From: Neobacillus mesonae
GTDB lineage: Bacteria > Bacillota > Bacilli > Bacillales > Cytobacillaceae
DNA length: 32,707 nt
Direction: 5' to 3'
Assembly: GCF_023715155.1 (NCBI RefSeq)
Contig: NZ_JAMBNQ010000047.1
Location: 1-32,707 of the forward strand
Part shown: piece after piece, positions 23,798 to 32,022 of the stretch
Position numbering within the stretch: the stretch's first letter is position 1
How the letters are laid out: the number at the start of each line of letters is the position of its first letter
Notes under the pieces: generated by a model
What the model was told of the DNA's origin: nothing
The model's input: only the letters and a program-made list of their open reading frames with translations
The model's database searches: none
Translations under genes and position numbers: made by a program

Positions 23798-24019
23798 TCA
23801 AAATTCCTTTCTGGCTATGCCATCTGCGGTTAGTCGATATAGTCCGAAAACGACTGGATTCATCTTCACTAATTTTTCACGCAAAAGGTCTTCAAGTGCC
23901 TGCTGCACATCGGATAAATTCACCGATGCTTTCGGAATCTGATTCACAATCTGTATGGGCGTCTGCCACTCCGTTGTTAGTGTCAGCAGCACAGTTCTTT
24001 GCATTGGAGTCATGTTCAT
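23798..24019 (-). CDS. Small winged-helix DNA-binding protein
   Basis: A 73-residue protein. MTPMQRTVLLTL, then TPIQIVNQIPKASVNLSDVQ and QALEDLLREKLVKMNPVVFG, with LYRLTADGIARKEF at the end, form a winged-helix domain like the core of MarR-type regulators. The recognition helix is about residues 34-48 and the wing about 55-65. There is no dimerisation helix, so partners are unknown. The start is ATG 24019 after AAGGGGG; ATG 24013 is also possible. A TCAAACGTTTGA palindrome 41 bases upstream is a candidate operator. The methyltransferase gene lies 81 bases upstream on the same strand. Confidence 0.7.
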   Translation of the reverse strand: MNMTPMQRTVLLTLTTEWQTPIQIVNQIPKASVNLSDVQQALEDLLREKLVKMNPVVFGLYRLTADGIARKEF

Positions 24020-24059
24020 CCATTTTCCCCCTTGTCTTTTAAGTCACTGGCTCTTTTTT

Positions 24060-24074
24060 ATCAAACGTTTGATT
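24060..24074. promoter_or_regulatory. ATCAAACGTTTGAT palindrome, candidate operator
   Basis: A perfect palindrome between the methyltransferase gene and the small winged-helix gene. Related copies occur at 14065, 14326, 21978 and 22011. It suits a dimeric regulator, but the repeated occurrence in non-coding repeats makes a repeat origin equally possible. Confidence 0.45.
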
Positions 24075-24100
24075 AGCTGCTGCCTCCACCTAAAAGGTAT

Positions 24101-24916
24101 TCAAAACTTATATAATAGTATCCGCATCATATTTCTAAAGCTTGGAAAAATGTACATGGCGGAAAAAAGTAAGCGAGTTTTTAATGGAAGTTTATGAATG
24201 AATTTTGACTTAAATACGGATAAACTGTCGGCTCTCTTCAACTTGGAATCTAATTGATCTACGTCATGTAGATCATTAACTGACCATTTGTGTATCGCTC
24301 CTGTAGTCTGCTTGAGTTCTTCTTTACCGGAATTGACAGCAAAGGAATTCATCACATCAAACGCCATCTTCCCGGCAGGAAAATAGCTTGTCAGCCGGTT
24401 AACGAGATCTTTTACTTCTTTTTCAGTCAGGTATTCCAACATGCCTTCCGCAATAACCATGACTGGCTTGTTTCTTGGAATCTGCTCTAACCAGTTCAGC
24501 TCCATAACCGAAGACGAAATCATTTCGTATCCCTCGTGATTTGAAAAAAAGGACTTTCGCAGTTCTATCACTTCAGGAAAATCTACATCAAACCACTGAA
24601 TTGTTGATGGCGGATTTATTCTTGATATTCTTGTATCCAGGCCGCAGCCAAGATTAAGTACCGATGCATTGGGATTCTCTTTCATAAACTCCTGCACCCA
24701 TGTATCCAATTGTTTGGCCCTTACGACCATAATTTCATTGCCAAAGCTATTTATTTTTTCAAAGTCATAGTCAATCATGTGAAGAATCTCTTCGGCCTTT
24801 CTATCATTTAAAATGGAATTCTTTAATCGGCTATCCAAGGCCTTGGCATATAAGGTGATTAAAAGAGTTTGCTTTTCTTCTGTGAAATTTATTTTATGGG
24901 TTCCAGTTAAATCCAT
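24101..24916 (-). CDS. Class I SAM-dependent methyltransferase, LCMT/PPM1 family
   Basis: A 271-residue protein of the leucine carboxyl methyltransferase-like family (PF04072), whose bacterial members methylate carboxyl or hydroxyl groups, often of secondary metabolites. The SAM-binding motif I is SVLNLGCGLDTRISR at about residues 84-98; the adenosine-binding acidic residue follows in WFDVDFPEVIELRK at about 108-120. VIAEGMLEYLTEKEV at about 153-167 is also typical. ATG 24916 follows GGAGAG. It is divergent from a MarR gene, a usual arrangement for a regulated enzyme, but the substrate is unknown. Confidence 0.85.
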   Translation of the reverse strand: MDLTGTHKINFTEEKQTLLITLYAKALDSRLKNSILNDRKAEEILHMIDYDFEKINSFGNEIMVVRAKQLDTWVQEFMKENPNASVLNLGCGLDTRISRINPPSTIQWFDVDFPEVIELRKSFFSNHEGYEMISSSVMELNWLEQIPRNKPVMVIAEGMLEYLTEKEVKDLVNRLTSYFPAGKMAFDVMNSFAVNSGKEELKQTTGAIHKWSVNDLHDVDQLDSKLKRADSLSVFKSKFIHKLPLKTRLLFSAMYIFPSFRNMMRILLYKF

Positions 24917-25144
24917 CAGTTTCTCTCCTGTACAATGTAATAACAGTACATTACCCTCCCATTTTTAAAAAAGTATGTTCATTTTATGGCGGGCATCTCT
25001 TAAATCCAACTGTTCTTTCTTAGCTTATTAAAAAACAACCGAAAAAGAAATGTTTAGTCCTTTTTCCTTTTTAAATTTTAAGATAATATGTTTCATAATA
25101 AAACAGTTTACAAATGAACTATATTCCTGATAGGGGTGGATGTA

Positions 25145-25609
25145 ATGGGGATAAATTTTAATGATCCGAAGGTAAAGCAAGTAAAAGAGGTTTATCAATC
25201 ATTTTGGGCTATTAACAAGTTTACAGCCAAATTAACAAAAAAGAATGCTGAGAGTTTTGGACTATCACTTCAACAGCTATCTATCCTGAATACGTTATTC
25301 GCCTTTCCTCAATCAACGCAGCAAGAACTGGTTGAGAGACTTGTATCCTCAAAGAGTACCATAAGTATTGGGATTGATAAACTGGTTAAGATGGGCCTGG
25401 TAGAAAGGAAATTTTCAGCAGAAGATCGAAGAGAGGTAAAGTTACAATTAACAGTGAAGGGAGAGGAAGTGTCGAGAAAGTCCAGTAAGAATGCAATTTC
25501 TTATAGAACTATGCTTTCTGCATTAGAAAAAATACCTGAAGAAGATATTCAGTCATTACTCCGTATACAGAAGGAACTATTAGACCGTCTAATCGAAAGT
25601 AGTTATTAA
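25145..25609 (+). CDS. MarR-family transcriptional regulator
   Basis: A protein of 154 residues from ATG 25145 (157 from GTG 25136). The winged helix-turn-helix covers about residues 45-105 (SLQQLSILNTLFAFPQSTQQ, LVERLVSSKSTISIGIDKLV, wing GLVERKFSAEDRREVKLQL). Dimerisation helices flank it. The RKFSAEDRREVKLQLT wing with its Asp-Arg-Arg is the MarR signature. ATG 25145 is preferred because AGGGGTGG lies 5 bases upstream. It is divergent from the methyltransferase gene (228-bp gap) and followed 60 bases on by the DUF1835 gene; either could be a target. The ligand is unknown. Confidence 0.9.
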   Translation: MGINFNDPKVKQVKEVYQSFWAINKFTAKLTKKNAESFGLSLQQLSILNTLFAFPQSTQQELVERLVSSKSTISIGIDKLVKMGLVERKFSAEDRREVKLQLTVKGEEVSRKSSKNAISYRTMLSALEKIPEEDIQSLLRIQKELLDRLIESSY

Positions 25610-25669
25610 GTCCACAAGCATTAATGAGGGTAGGTATGTTTAACATAGGAAATGGGGTGAATTTGAACG

Positions 25670-26686
25670 ATGACAGACAATATCCACCAATCTATAGAAA
25701 AGTTAACAGGCAGTGAAGCAAAGAGCCTATTATTTACGATGATGTACCGATTAAACAACATCCGTGAATTAAAAGATAGAAAAGAAGAAATGATGGAAGA
25801 ACTATACTTTTTATACGATGAAGTTCTAAGAGAATTACAAAACCATAAGCCTTGGGAACGGAATTATACAACTGTACATATTGTTTGCGGCGAATCTCCT
25901 GCAGGCTCATTGAAGTTCGGATTAGACCATGAAAATAAGGTGATCGGCTTTCCGGATATGTTTGCTGAAGGACCGATTTGGGAGCTTCATAATGAAACTG
26001 GACGAAGGTATCGTTACGAATGGCTGCTGGAACATTTAAATATTGAAATGGATTACCTTGAGGAAGAGTATGTAAACAAAATGATGAGGACTCTTGAAGA
26101 AATCCGTGCGATTCCAGAGCAAATGCCAATTGTTTTATGGACAGCCGAAAATGCACACGAACAAACGGGATTGCGTTACCTAATCTATTTACTAAAGGAA
26201 AAGAAAAATCCCCTTTTTTTAATCAATTCAACGGTGGCATACCAGGAATTATTTAATACAGATGAGTACCAATATTTTTATCATCATACGGGAGAAGTGG
26301 AGCCGGGGAAATTAAATCAAATTTATCAGATGAAGAAATCGAGTCCTTTAACCTGGGAAGAGAGAAACAGATTTGCGGAAGAATGGACGATTCTCTCTAA
26401 ATCAAAAGAGGTATTACGGAAATGGATAAAGCAGCAAATTGAAGCAGTAAGTGAAGATTATTATGACCAATTGATTATTGATGCCGCCCGAAAATGGCAT
26501 AGAAAAAAGGGGAAAATGGAGTTCATGAAAGCAGCGAGGTTAATTGGTGAGGTTTTGGGCCAAATGGAGGGGAATGTAAGTGATGCCTTCCTGGAATACA
26601 GAGTAAGGAGTCTGATTTATAACAGGATATTTGAAATAAAGGGAATTCCGAAGACAATGAGGCATTACAGTGTAAGATTGAATTAA
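25670..26686 (+). CDS. DUF1835 and DUF3658 domain protein
   Basis: A 338-residue cytoplasmic protein of unknown function. After a helical N-terminus (to about 65), DUF1835 starts at TTVHIVCGESPAGSLKFGL and KVIGFPDMFAEGPIWELH and runs to about 190. DUF3658 occupies the C-terminal half, with YYDQLIIDAARKWHRK and SDAFLEYRVRSLIYNRIFEI. This pair is common in Bacillus. ATG follows GGGGTGAATTTGAACG at a loose distance. The preceding MarR gene is on the same strand, 60 bases away, so they may be co-transcribed. Confidence 0.85.
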   Translation: MTDNIHQSIEKLTGSEAKSLLFTMMYRLNNIRELKDRKEEMMEELYFLYDEVLRELQNHKPWERNYTTVHIVCGESPAGSLKFGLDHENKVIGFPDMFAEGPIWELHNETGRRYRYEWLLEHLNIEMDYLEEEYVNKMMRTLEEIRAIPEQMPIVLWTAENAHEQTGLRYLIYLLKEKKNPLFLINSTVAYQELFNTDEYQYFYHHTGEVEPGKLNQIYQMKKSSPLTWEERNRFAEEWTILSKSKEVLRKWIKQQIEAVSEDYYDQLIIDAARKWHRKKGKMEFMKAARLIGEVLGQMEGNVSDAFLEYRVRSLIYNRIFEIKGIPKTMRHYSVRLN

Positions 26687-26690
26687 ATAA

Positions 26691-26831
26691 TACCTCGCAT
26701 TTGGACAGCTTTATCTTGCTGGTGAAAGACTTTATACAGATTTGATTAAATTCAGAAGGCCTGTGACGTTGGCCCAGATGAGGATTAAAAAACATAGTAT
26801 TAATCCTATTAATAAGCTAAACGGGCACTAA
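26691..26831 (+). pseudogene. Possible gene remnant before a terminator
   Basis: Directly after the DUF1835 stop, a start-less open frame of 46 codons reads like protein: LAFGQLYLAGERLYTDLIKF, then RRPVTLAQMRIKKHSINPIN, and ends KLNGH at TAA 26829. It has no start codon and no ribosome site, but a terminator follows 25 bases later, as after a real gene. I do not recognise the family; it may be a 3' fragment or chance. Confidence 0.25.
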
Positions 26832-26855
26832 ACAAGAAATCATGACAGCTATAGC

Positions 26856-26888
26856 AAAAGGAGCTTGTATACCCAAGCTTCTTTTTAA
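26856..26888 (+). terminator. Rho-independent terminator
   Basis: AAAAGGAGCTTG pairs with CAAGCTTCTTTT (one mismatch) around a 6-base loop, in a T-rich context. It ends the MarR-DUF1835 unit. Confidence 0.75.
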
Positions 26889-27023
26889 CAAGGTTTTCCA
26901 AGCCCTTAACTTTTTTATATATTTAGGTAAAAATAGTAGTTAGAAAATCAACATCTGTACACTGAATTAAAATACTGGATGAGTGCCGTACATGGCGAAT
27001 CAACTGCTGGTATGAATTAGAAA

Positions 27024-27680
27024 CTAATTCATATACTTTGCAACCAGCTCATAGCATCTCTCTTTTGTTAGACTTGCTTGTGAAGCCACATATTCTAATG
27101 ATTCCATCGAACCGCCTTTATATTTAAGTGAAGCTTCTTTCGCGGCTTTATCTCTGTGTTTTACCCAGTTTCGTTGTTCTTCTCTTAATTTATCCATCTG
27201 TTCCGTACGAAGTTGTTCTTTCAACACTCCATAAATTTCATTTAAGGCTGCATCCCATTTTTTATATCTTTGAGTCTCTTGTTCTTCTATTTCAACTTTT
27301 GTTGTTTTAGCCTCTGCATATCTGTCTGATCTGTCCATTTCGTTTAGTTTTTTGAGAAATTTGTCCTTTTTACCTTCCGTAATTTCACTATCACTATTAC
27401 TGGATTTCAATGACTCTTCATCATTTGTATTTGTTGATGAATTACTAGAACTTTCTCCTTGGTCATTAAACCGCTGGCTGCCAGTGTCCTCTGAAGAGTC
27501 CTCCTTGGTCATTTTATCCTTTTCTGTTGATTCTTTCTTTGATGAATCACCATTGGCAGTTTGAATCGGACTGTTCTTTGATGGCTTAGCATTTGACTCA
27601 ACAGATATGTCTCCACATGCAGCCAGTATGACTAATATCCCTGTTAACAATGTAATTAAATAGTTTCGATTATTTTTCAT
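27024..27680 (-). CDS. Lipoprotein with LprI-like (DUF1311) domain
   Basis: A 218-residue secreted lipoprotein. The signal peptide YLITLLTGILVILAAC ends in the lipobox LAAC (Cys about 22). A ~75-residue Ser/Glu/Asp/Lys-rich linker follows, with no fold (KESTEKDKMTKEDSSED). The C-terminal ~115 residues form an LprI-type domain (PF07007): KKWDAALNEIYGVLKEQL, then REEQRNWVKHRDKAA, YVASQASLTKERCYEL. Related proteins inhibit lysozyme in mycobacteria, but in Bacilli the role is unknown. ATG 27680 is 7 bases after AAAGGGG; the ATG eight codons earlier lacks a ribosome site and would spoil the signal peptide. Confidence 0.85.
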   Translation of the reverse strand: MKNNRNYLITLLTGILVILAACGDISVESNAKPSKNSPIQTANGDSSKKESTEKDKMTKEDSSEDTGSQRFNDQGESSSNSSTNTNDEESLKSSNSDSEITEGKKDKFLKKLNEMDRSDRYAEAKTTKVEIEEQETQRYKKWDAALNEIYGVLKEQLRTEQMDKLREEQRNWVKHRDKAAKEASLKYKGGSMESLEYVASQASLTKERCYELVAKYMN

Positions 27681-28179
27681 TTTAAACCCCTTTGCAAAAA
27701 TCATATGTCTTCATTTCTTAATACGTAAAAATACCTTTATAGTCCTATAATTCTAATGCCAATGTTAACATAAAAATTTGAATATTCCATTTGCAAATGT
27801 TTCTTTGTGAACCAATATAAACAGGGTTACATTTACCATTTAAAGTTGTTTTGATGAATTTTTAAAATCATGAAATTTTAGTAGAAAAATAAATATGAAA
27901 ACTTATTTTAGGAGTATAATGGAAATGGAACTTAGTACCTAATATAATGAAAAATGGAAGCCAATACTACAGGGGTTTACTTTAAAATGAGTATACCTGC
28001 CAGTTATCAAGTAATTGGTTGAGGAACCAGCAGCCCTTACTATTTGGTCTTTTGATGGTCTATTAAGTTTTACTAAGATAGGGAAATAGAAATATTTTTG
28101 TTTTTATATTTGTAATGATTCTGGACAAACGGGGAGGAGCATAGGGTGAAGTTTCTTAATTGAAATTTTGCCGGAAGAC
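27681..28179. other. Divergent intergenic region with a five-codon leader frame
   Basis: No gene in 27681-28130. A strong ribosome site GGGGAGGAG (28131-28139) is followed by GTG 28146 and a five-codon frame ending TGA 28163. The L,D-transpeptidase gene then starts 17 bases later with only a weak site (GGAAG). The tiny frame may feed ribosomes into the main gene. Confidence 0.4.
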
Positions 28180-29325
28180 ATGAAAAAATTCATTTCTTAT
28201 TTTCTAGCCATATTATTAATTATTTCAGGGTTTACAAGTATTTCGGGGTTAAAGGTTCATGCTGCTGGAAAAACAAAGTATGTAACAGCCACTGTGTTAA
28301 ATGTCAGACAATCAGCCACAACGAAGTCAAAGATCATGACAACGATAAAGAAAAACACAGCAGTCACCGTAACACAAACAAAAAGCGGCTGGGATAGGGT
28401 GAGCGTCAATAAGAAAACAGGCTGGGTATCCAATAAATACCTAACAACAAAAAAACCAGCTGCTTCTAAGGCAAAAGTGACGAATACTTTCAAGAAAACA
28501 GCTGTTGCTACTACCAAATCGTATACAAAGTATGTAACAGCCACTGTGTTAAACGTCAGACAATCAGCAACAACAAAGTCAAAGGTCGTTACAACGATAA
28601 AGAAAAACACAGCAGTCACCGTGACACAAACAAAGAGCGGCTGGGATAAAGTAAGTGTTAATAAGAAAACAGGCTGGGTATCCAATAAGTATTTAACGAC
28701 CAAGAAGCCAGCAGCTCCAAAAAACCTGGCAGAAGGTTTAAAAACAGTTGGAGGTAACAAGCAGCTCATTCTTGTCACTTCTAATGGCTACAATACAACC
28801 AATTCTGAAATCCGCACGTTTGAAAAGAATTCAAAAGGACAATGGGTGCCTGTATTCACTACAACAGGGCATATTGGTAAATATGGTTTCACTCCAGCAT
28901 CCAGTATGCGGGAAGGTGGTAAAAAATCACCAACTGGAAAATACACCATTGGTACCGCTTTTGGCCAATATGCAAACCCAGGAACAAAATTGCCTTATAA
29001 AAAAATTACAAGTGATGATGTTTGGGTAGACGATCCAAAATCAAAACTTTACAACACTTGGCAATCAAAACGAAAAACAATTGGTAAATGGAAGAGTGCT
29101 GAAAATATGAACATTGCCGCCTATAACTACGGCTTTGTCATCAATTACAATACAGCCCGCACTCCATACAAAGGCAGTGCCATCTTCTTCCATGTGGGGA
29201 GTGGTTACACTCTTGGATGCACAGATACAACACAAGCGGGTGTAGTAAAAATCTTGAAATGGCTGGATCCTGCAAAAAAACCAGTCATTATTCAAACACC
29301 GATTCAGGAGTTAAATAAGTACTAA
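28180..29325 (+). CDS. SH3-domain L,D-transpeptidase-like wall protein
   Basis: A 381-residue secreted protein. The signal peptide FISYFLAILLIISGFTSISG ends near VHAAG (about residue 29). Two bacterial SH3 domains with VLNVRQSATTKSK, KSGWDRVSVNKKTGWVSNKY at about 32-94 and 116-178 bind cell wall. The C-terminal ~190 residues are YkuD-like: GKKSPTGKYTIG and FFHVGSGYTLGCTD, with His338 and Cys347 as the expected catalytic pair. Such enzymes cross-link or trim peptidoglycan. The loop between His and Cys is shorter than in classical YkuD proteins. ATG 28180 is chosen because it begins the signal peptide. Its SH3 repeats are almost identical, implying recent duplication. Confidence 0.85.
   Translation: MKKFISYFLAILLIISGFTSISGLKVHAAGKTKYVTATVLNVRQSATTKSKIMTTIKKNTAVTVTQTKSGWDRVSVNKKTGWVSNKYLTTKKPAASKAKVTNTFKKTAVATTKSYTKYVTATVLNVRQSATTKSKVVTTIKKNTAVTVTQTKSGWDKVSVNKKTGWVSNKYLTTKKPAAPKNLAEGLKTVGGNKQLILVTSNGYNTTNSEIRTFEKNSKGQWVPVFTTTGHIGKYGFTPASSMREGGKKSPTGKYTIGTAFGQYANPGTKLPYKKITSDDVWVDDPKSKLYNTWQSKRKTIGKWKSAENMNIAAYNYGFVINYNTARTPYKGSAIFFHVGSGYTLGCTDTTQAGVVKILKWLDPAKKPVIIQTPIQELNKY
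28273..28466 (+). repeat. Direct repeat, SH3 unit 1
   Basis: A ~194-bp stretch nearly identical to 28525-28718, offset 252 bases. Each copy encodes one SH3 domain; differences are mostly silent. Confidence 0.85.
28525..28718 (+). repeat. Direct repeat, SH3 unit 2
   Basis: Second copy of the 28273-28466 unit. The 58-base linker between the copies is not repeated. Confidence 0.85.
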
Positions 29326-29361
29326 TTCTCTATTATGTCCGGAAGGATCCTATATAGAAAT

Positions 29362-29396
29362 GCTCCTGCAGGGTTAAATCCAGCAGGGGCTTTTTT
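29362..29396 (+). terminator. Rho-independent terminator of the L,D-transpeptidase gene
   Basis: GCTCCTGC pairs with GCAGGGGC (one G-U pair), followed by six T residues. Confidence 0.85.
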
Positions 29397-29505
29397 ATAT
29401 CTTATAGATGGCTATTGAAGAAACTTTATTACATAAAATTAAAGAGTCTTTTAACCATGTAAAATGAGTATTATTGTTTCAAAACCATTTAAATTCTGAC
29501 TGAAT

Positions 29506-30411
29506 TTAAATGGACTCAGTCCATTCCATGTGAAGCTTCTCTTGAAGAAAACCAATCCATTTTCGGGCGGCAAGAGAAACATAGCTTTCTTTTGGCCATG
29601 CAATACCAATTTCCCAATGTACAACCGGGTCGATAAGCGGCAGAACATTTATCCCTTTTTGTTTTACTAGAATTTTAGTCAGGGTACTTTGTGGCAAGAT
29701 GGCTATTCCTAAATTAAATGAAACGAGTTCTAAAATAAATTTCCATTGGGATGTTTCACATATAATTTCTGGCTGAAAGCCCAACCGATTAGTTTCCCAC
29801 ATTATCATATCGTAAACCGTAAACCCTTCTCGGAACATGATGTATTTTTCACTTTTTAAATCAGCCCATTTCACATTTTCTCTGTTAGCAAGAACGTGGT
29901 CTTGATGGACTAAAAGTCTGAGGTCACCTTTTAAAAATGGGAATGACTCCAACTCCTCATGAGTTGGTAAATTTATAACTGCTAAATCAAGTTCACCTCG
30001 TAGTAATGCATTTTTTAAATTAGCTGCACTGTCCTCTATAAAAATAATATTAATTTTAGGATATAGACTATAGAATTCTGCGATTATTTTAGTCAAGATT
30101 TCAGTTCCTACAGATGTAAATACACCCATTTTAATTTCGCCCTTTAGACCACTTTTTATATCATCCAATTCCTCGTCAAATTGAATCAATGTATTTGAGA
30201 GGGTTTGACTAAGTTTATATAGCAAACGGCCAGCATCTGTTAGTTCAAATCTCCTTGTTGTTCGGATTAATAATTTTGAGCCAAGTTCCTTTTCAAGTTC
30301 CTTTACTACATTGCTGATGGTTGGTTGTGATATGAATAAAGCTTCAGCCGCTTTTGAAAAACTCCCATGTTTCACAATTTCTGAGAAGTAATGAATTTGA
30401 CGTAATTCCAT
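29506..30411 (-). CDS. LysR-family transcriptional regulator
   Basis: A 301-residue regulator. The N-terminal winged helix-turn-helix is at residues 1-60 (LRQIHYFSEIVKHGSFSKAA, EALFISQPTISNVVKELEKE). The substrate-binding domain occupies about 90-295 (EIKMGVFTSVGTEILTKII, GELDLAVINLP, VSFNLGIAILPQ). It belongs near the CynR/CysL-like group; the inducer is unknown. It is divergent from the lipocalin-like gene across a 157-bp region, the usual layout for LysR control of neighbours. Confidence 0.92.
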   Translation of the reverse strand: MELRQIHYFSEIVKHGSFSKAAEALFISQPTISNVVKELEKELGSKLLIRTTRRFELTDAGRLLYKLSQTLSNTLIQFDEELDDIKSGLKGEIKMGVFTSVGTEILTKIIAEFYSLYPKINIIFIEDSAANLKNALLRGELDLAVINLPTHEELESFPFLKGDLRLLVHQDHVLANRENVKWADLKSEKYIMFREGFTVYDMIMWETNRLGFQPEIICETSQWKFILELVSFNLGIAILPQSTLTKILVKQKGINVLPLIDPVVHWEIGIAWPKESYVSLAARKWIGFLQEKLHMEWTESI

Positions 30412-30568
30412 CAGGTCACCTCATTTATAGATTTAATAAATAAATTCCATCAAATATATCTATTTTTATTATAAACATCATGGATTTATAATTGAAGATG
30501 CACTTATAGTTAATAAAAACAGTAAAGCTTTCAAATAAGTCGTCTGGTATAGAATGGAGGATATAATA

Positions 30569-31018
30569 ATGGAATTTAAAAAAGAAGAGTTAATAGGGAT
30601 TTGGAGTCTAGTATCATATCATGTTACAGATGATCAAGGAAATAAGACCTATCCGATGGGGGAGGACTGCACAGGTTTTATAATGTATCATCCCGACGGT
30701 TTTATGTCAGCCCAGATGATGAGTCAAGGCAGACCTGCGTATGCTTCTGGAGCTCTTCATACTGGAACACAAGAAGAGATGGCCGCAGCAGCGCAAGGCT
30801 ATCTAGCATATTGCGGCCCATATGAAGTAGATGAGGAAAATCAAATTGTGACACATCATATGTCTGTCAGCATGAATCCGACCTGGCTTGGCGATAAACA
30901 GCCTCGTTTTGTGACGCTAAAGGATAATATCATTGAAATCAGCAGCCAGCCAATCATTGTGGATGGGAAAGAACAGCAAACAAAATTAGTATGGAAACGA
31001 ATAAAACCAAAAAGTTAA
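30569..31018 (+). CDS. Lipocalin-like domain protein
   Basis: A 149-residue protein of the Lipocalin_5 family (PF13924). It starts ELIGIWSLVSYHVTDDQG and has GFIMYHPDGFMSAQMM, YLAYCGPYEVDEENQIVTHH and ISSQPIIVDGKEQQTKLVWK. Such proteins form a beta-barrel and often accompany oxidoreductases; some act in polyketide-like pathways, but no ligand can be named. The ATG at 30569 is 8 bases after TGGAGG; the frame opens earlier at 30554 without support. The SDR gene follows after 48 bases, same operon. Confidence 0.85.
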   Translation: MEFKKEELIGIWSLVSYHVTDDQGNKTYPMGEDCTGFIMYHPDGFMSAQMMSQGRPAYASGALHTGTQEEMAAAAQGYLAYCGPYEVDEENQIVTHHMSVSMNPTWLGDKQPRFVTLKDNIIEISSQPIIVDGKEQQTKLVWKRIKPKS

Positions 31019-31066
31019 ATAACAACTAATGATAAGCACGGAAAATTTTAATCGGAGGGAATAGTA

Positions 31067-31828
31067 ATGACTAATCAAAAAGAACGTACAGTGATCGTAA
31101 CAGGTGCAGCACAAGGAATTGGATATGCTATTGCGGAATCATTCATTCAAAATGGTGATTTTGTTGCCATTTTTGATTTGAACATGGAAGCTGCGGAAAA
31201 TGCAGCTGCTAAATTAGGAAATGCAAAAGGTTACTCTGTCAATGTTGCAGACGAGGAACAGGTGAAAAAGGCCATTAACGATTTAGTTTCTGAACGTGGT
31301 TCATTGGATGTTGTCGTTAATAATGCGGGGCTTCAGTTCATCTCTCCAGTGGAGGATTTTCCATTGGAAAAATGGAATCAATTGTTGGCGGTTATTTTGA
31401 CTGGAACGTTTCTGATAACAAAACATGCATTGCCTGTGATGAAGAAACAGAAAAAAGGTCGTATCATCAACATTTCATCAGCTCACGGTAGAATACCGGA
31501 CGCTTATAAATCTGCATATGTTGCTGCAAAATTTGGTGTTGTCGGATTTACACAAACTGCAGCATTAGAAACAGCAAAAGAAGGGATTACAGTAAATGCC
31601 ATCATGCCTGGACCTGTACGCACGAAGTTAATCGAAAAACAGTTGCCAGAATTAGCTGAACAAGATGGAACGACAGTAGAAGAAGCACTAAACCATCATA
31701 TCCTTGGAAAACAGTGGATGAAACGTTTGCTTGAGCCTTCTGAAATTGGAGCTACTGTTGTGTTTTTAGCTTCAGATGGTGCTGCCGCAATTACCGGCGA
31801 AAGTATTGGTGTTACGGGCGGTATGTAA
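31067..31828 (+). CDS. Short-chain dehydrogenase, 3-hydroxybutyrate dehydrogenase-like
   Basis: A 253-residue NAD-dependent SDR. The cofactor loop TGAAQGIG is at residues 12-19, NNAG at about 84-87, the catalytic Ser in INISSAHG (about 137-140) and Tyr-x-x-x-Lys in SAYVAAK (about 151-157). It closely resembles bacterial 3-hydroxybutyrate dehydrogenases, with LQFISPVEDFPLEKWN, PGPVRTKLIEKQLPELAEQ and GKQWMKRLLEPSEIG. It would interconvert (R)-3-hydroxybutyrate and acetoacetate. The C-terminal end GESIGVTGGM fits the family. Ribosome site GGAGGG precedes the ATG. It sits with the lipocalin-like gene opposite the LysR regulator. Confidence 0.88.
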   Translation: MTNQKERTVIVTGAAQGIGYAIAESFIQNGDFVAIFDLNMEAAENAAAKLGNAKGYSVNVADEEQVKKAINDLVSERGSLDVVVNNAGLQFISPVEDFPLEKWNQLLAVILTGTFLITKHALPVMKKQKKGRIINISSAHGRIPDAYKSAYVAAKFGVVGFTQTAALETAKEGITVNAIMPGPVRTKLIEKQLPELAEQDGTTVEEALNHHILGKQWMKRLLEPSEIGATVVFLASDGAAAITGESIGVTGGM

Positions 31829-31944
31829 AACATTGTAAAGGTGGTTATCTACAATAAGATTATGTATTCACCCTATACTGCTGGGCGGTGCACTGGGCAG
31901 CAAGGCAGGCGGATGTGAGGATAAAATAGATGGATCACACCACG

Positions 31945-31982
31945 ATTAAAGCGGATGAGCATGAGTCCGCTTTAATTTAATT
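31945..31982 (+). terminator. Rho-independent terminator of the lipocalin-SDR operon
   Basis: ATTAAAGCGGA pairs perfectly with TCCGCTTTAAT around a 10-base loop, followed by TTAATTT. It may act in both directions, ending the broken gene at 32023 as well. Confidence 0.8.
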
Positions 31983-32022
31983 TCCAAATGAATTAGAAGG
32001 ACAAATTACATTAAACCCAGAC

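Noticed and set aside
23607..23801. 64-codon minus-strand frame overlapping the winged-helix gene stop and a terminator
   Set aside because: Its end lies within a strong hairpin terminator. The start overlaps the stop of the preceding gene, but no family is recognisable.
28257..28778. 173-codon minus-strand frame over the SH3 repeats
   Set aside because: Antisense shadow of the repeated SH3 domains; its apparent internal repeat merely mirrors the DNA repeat.
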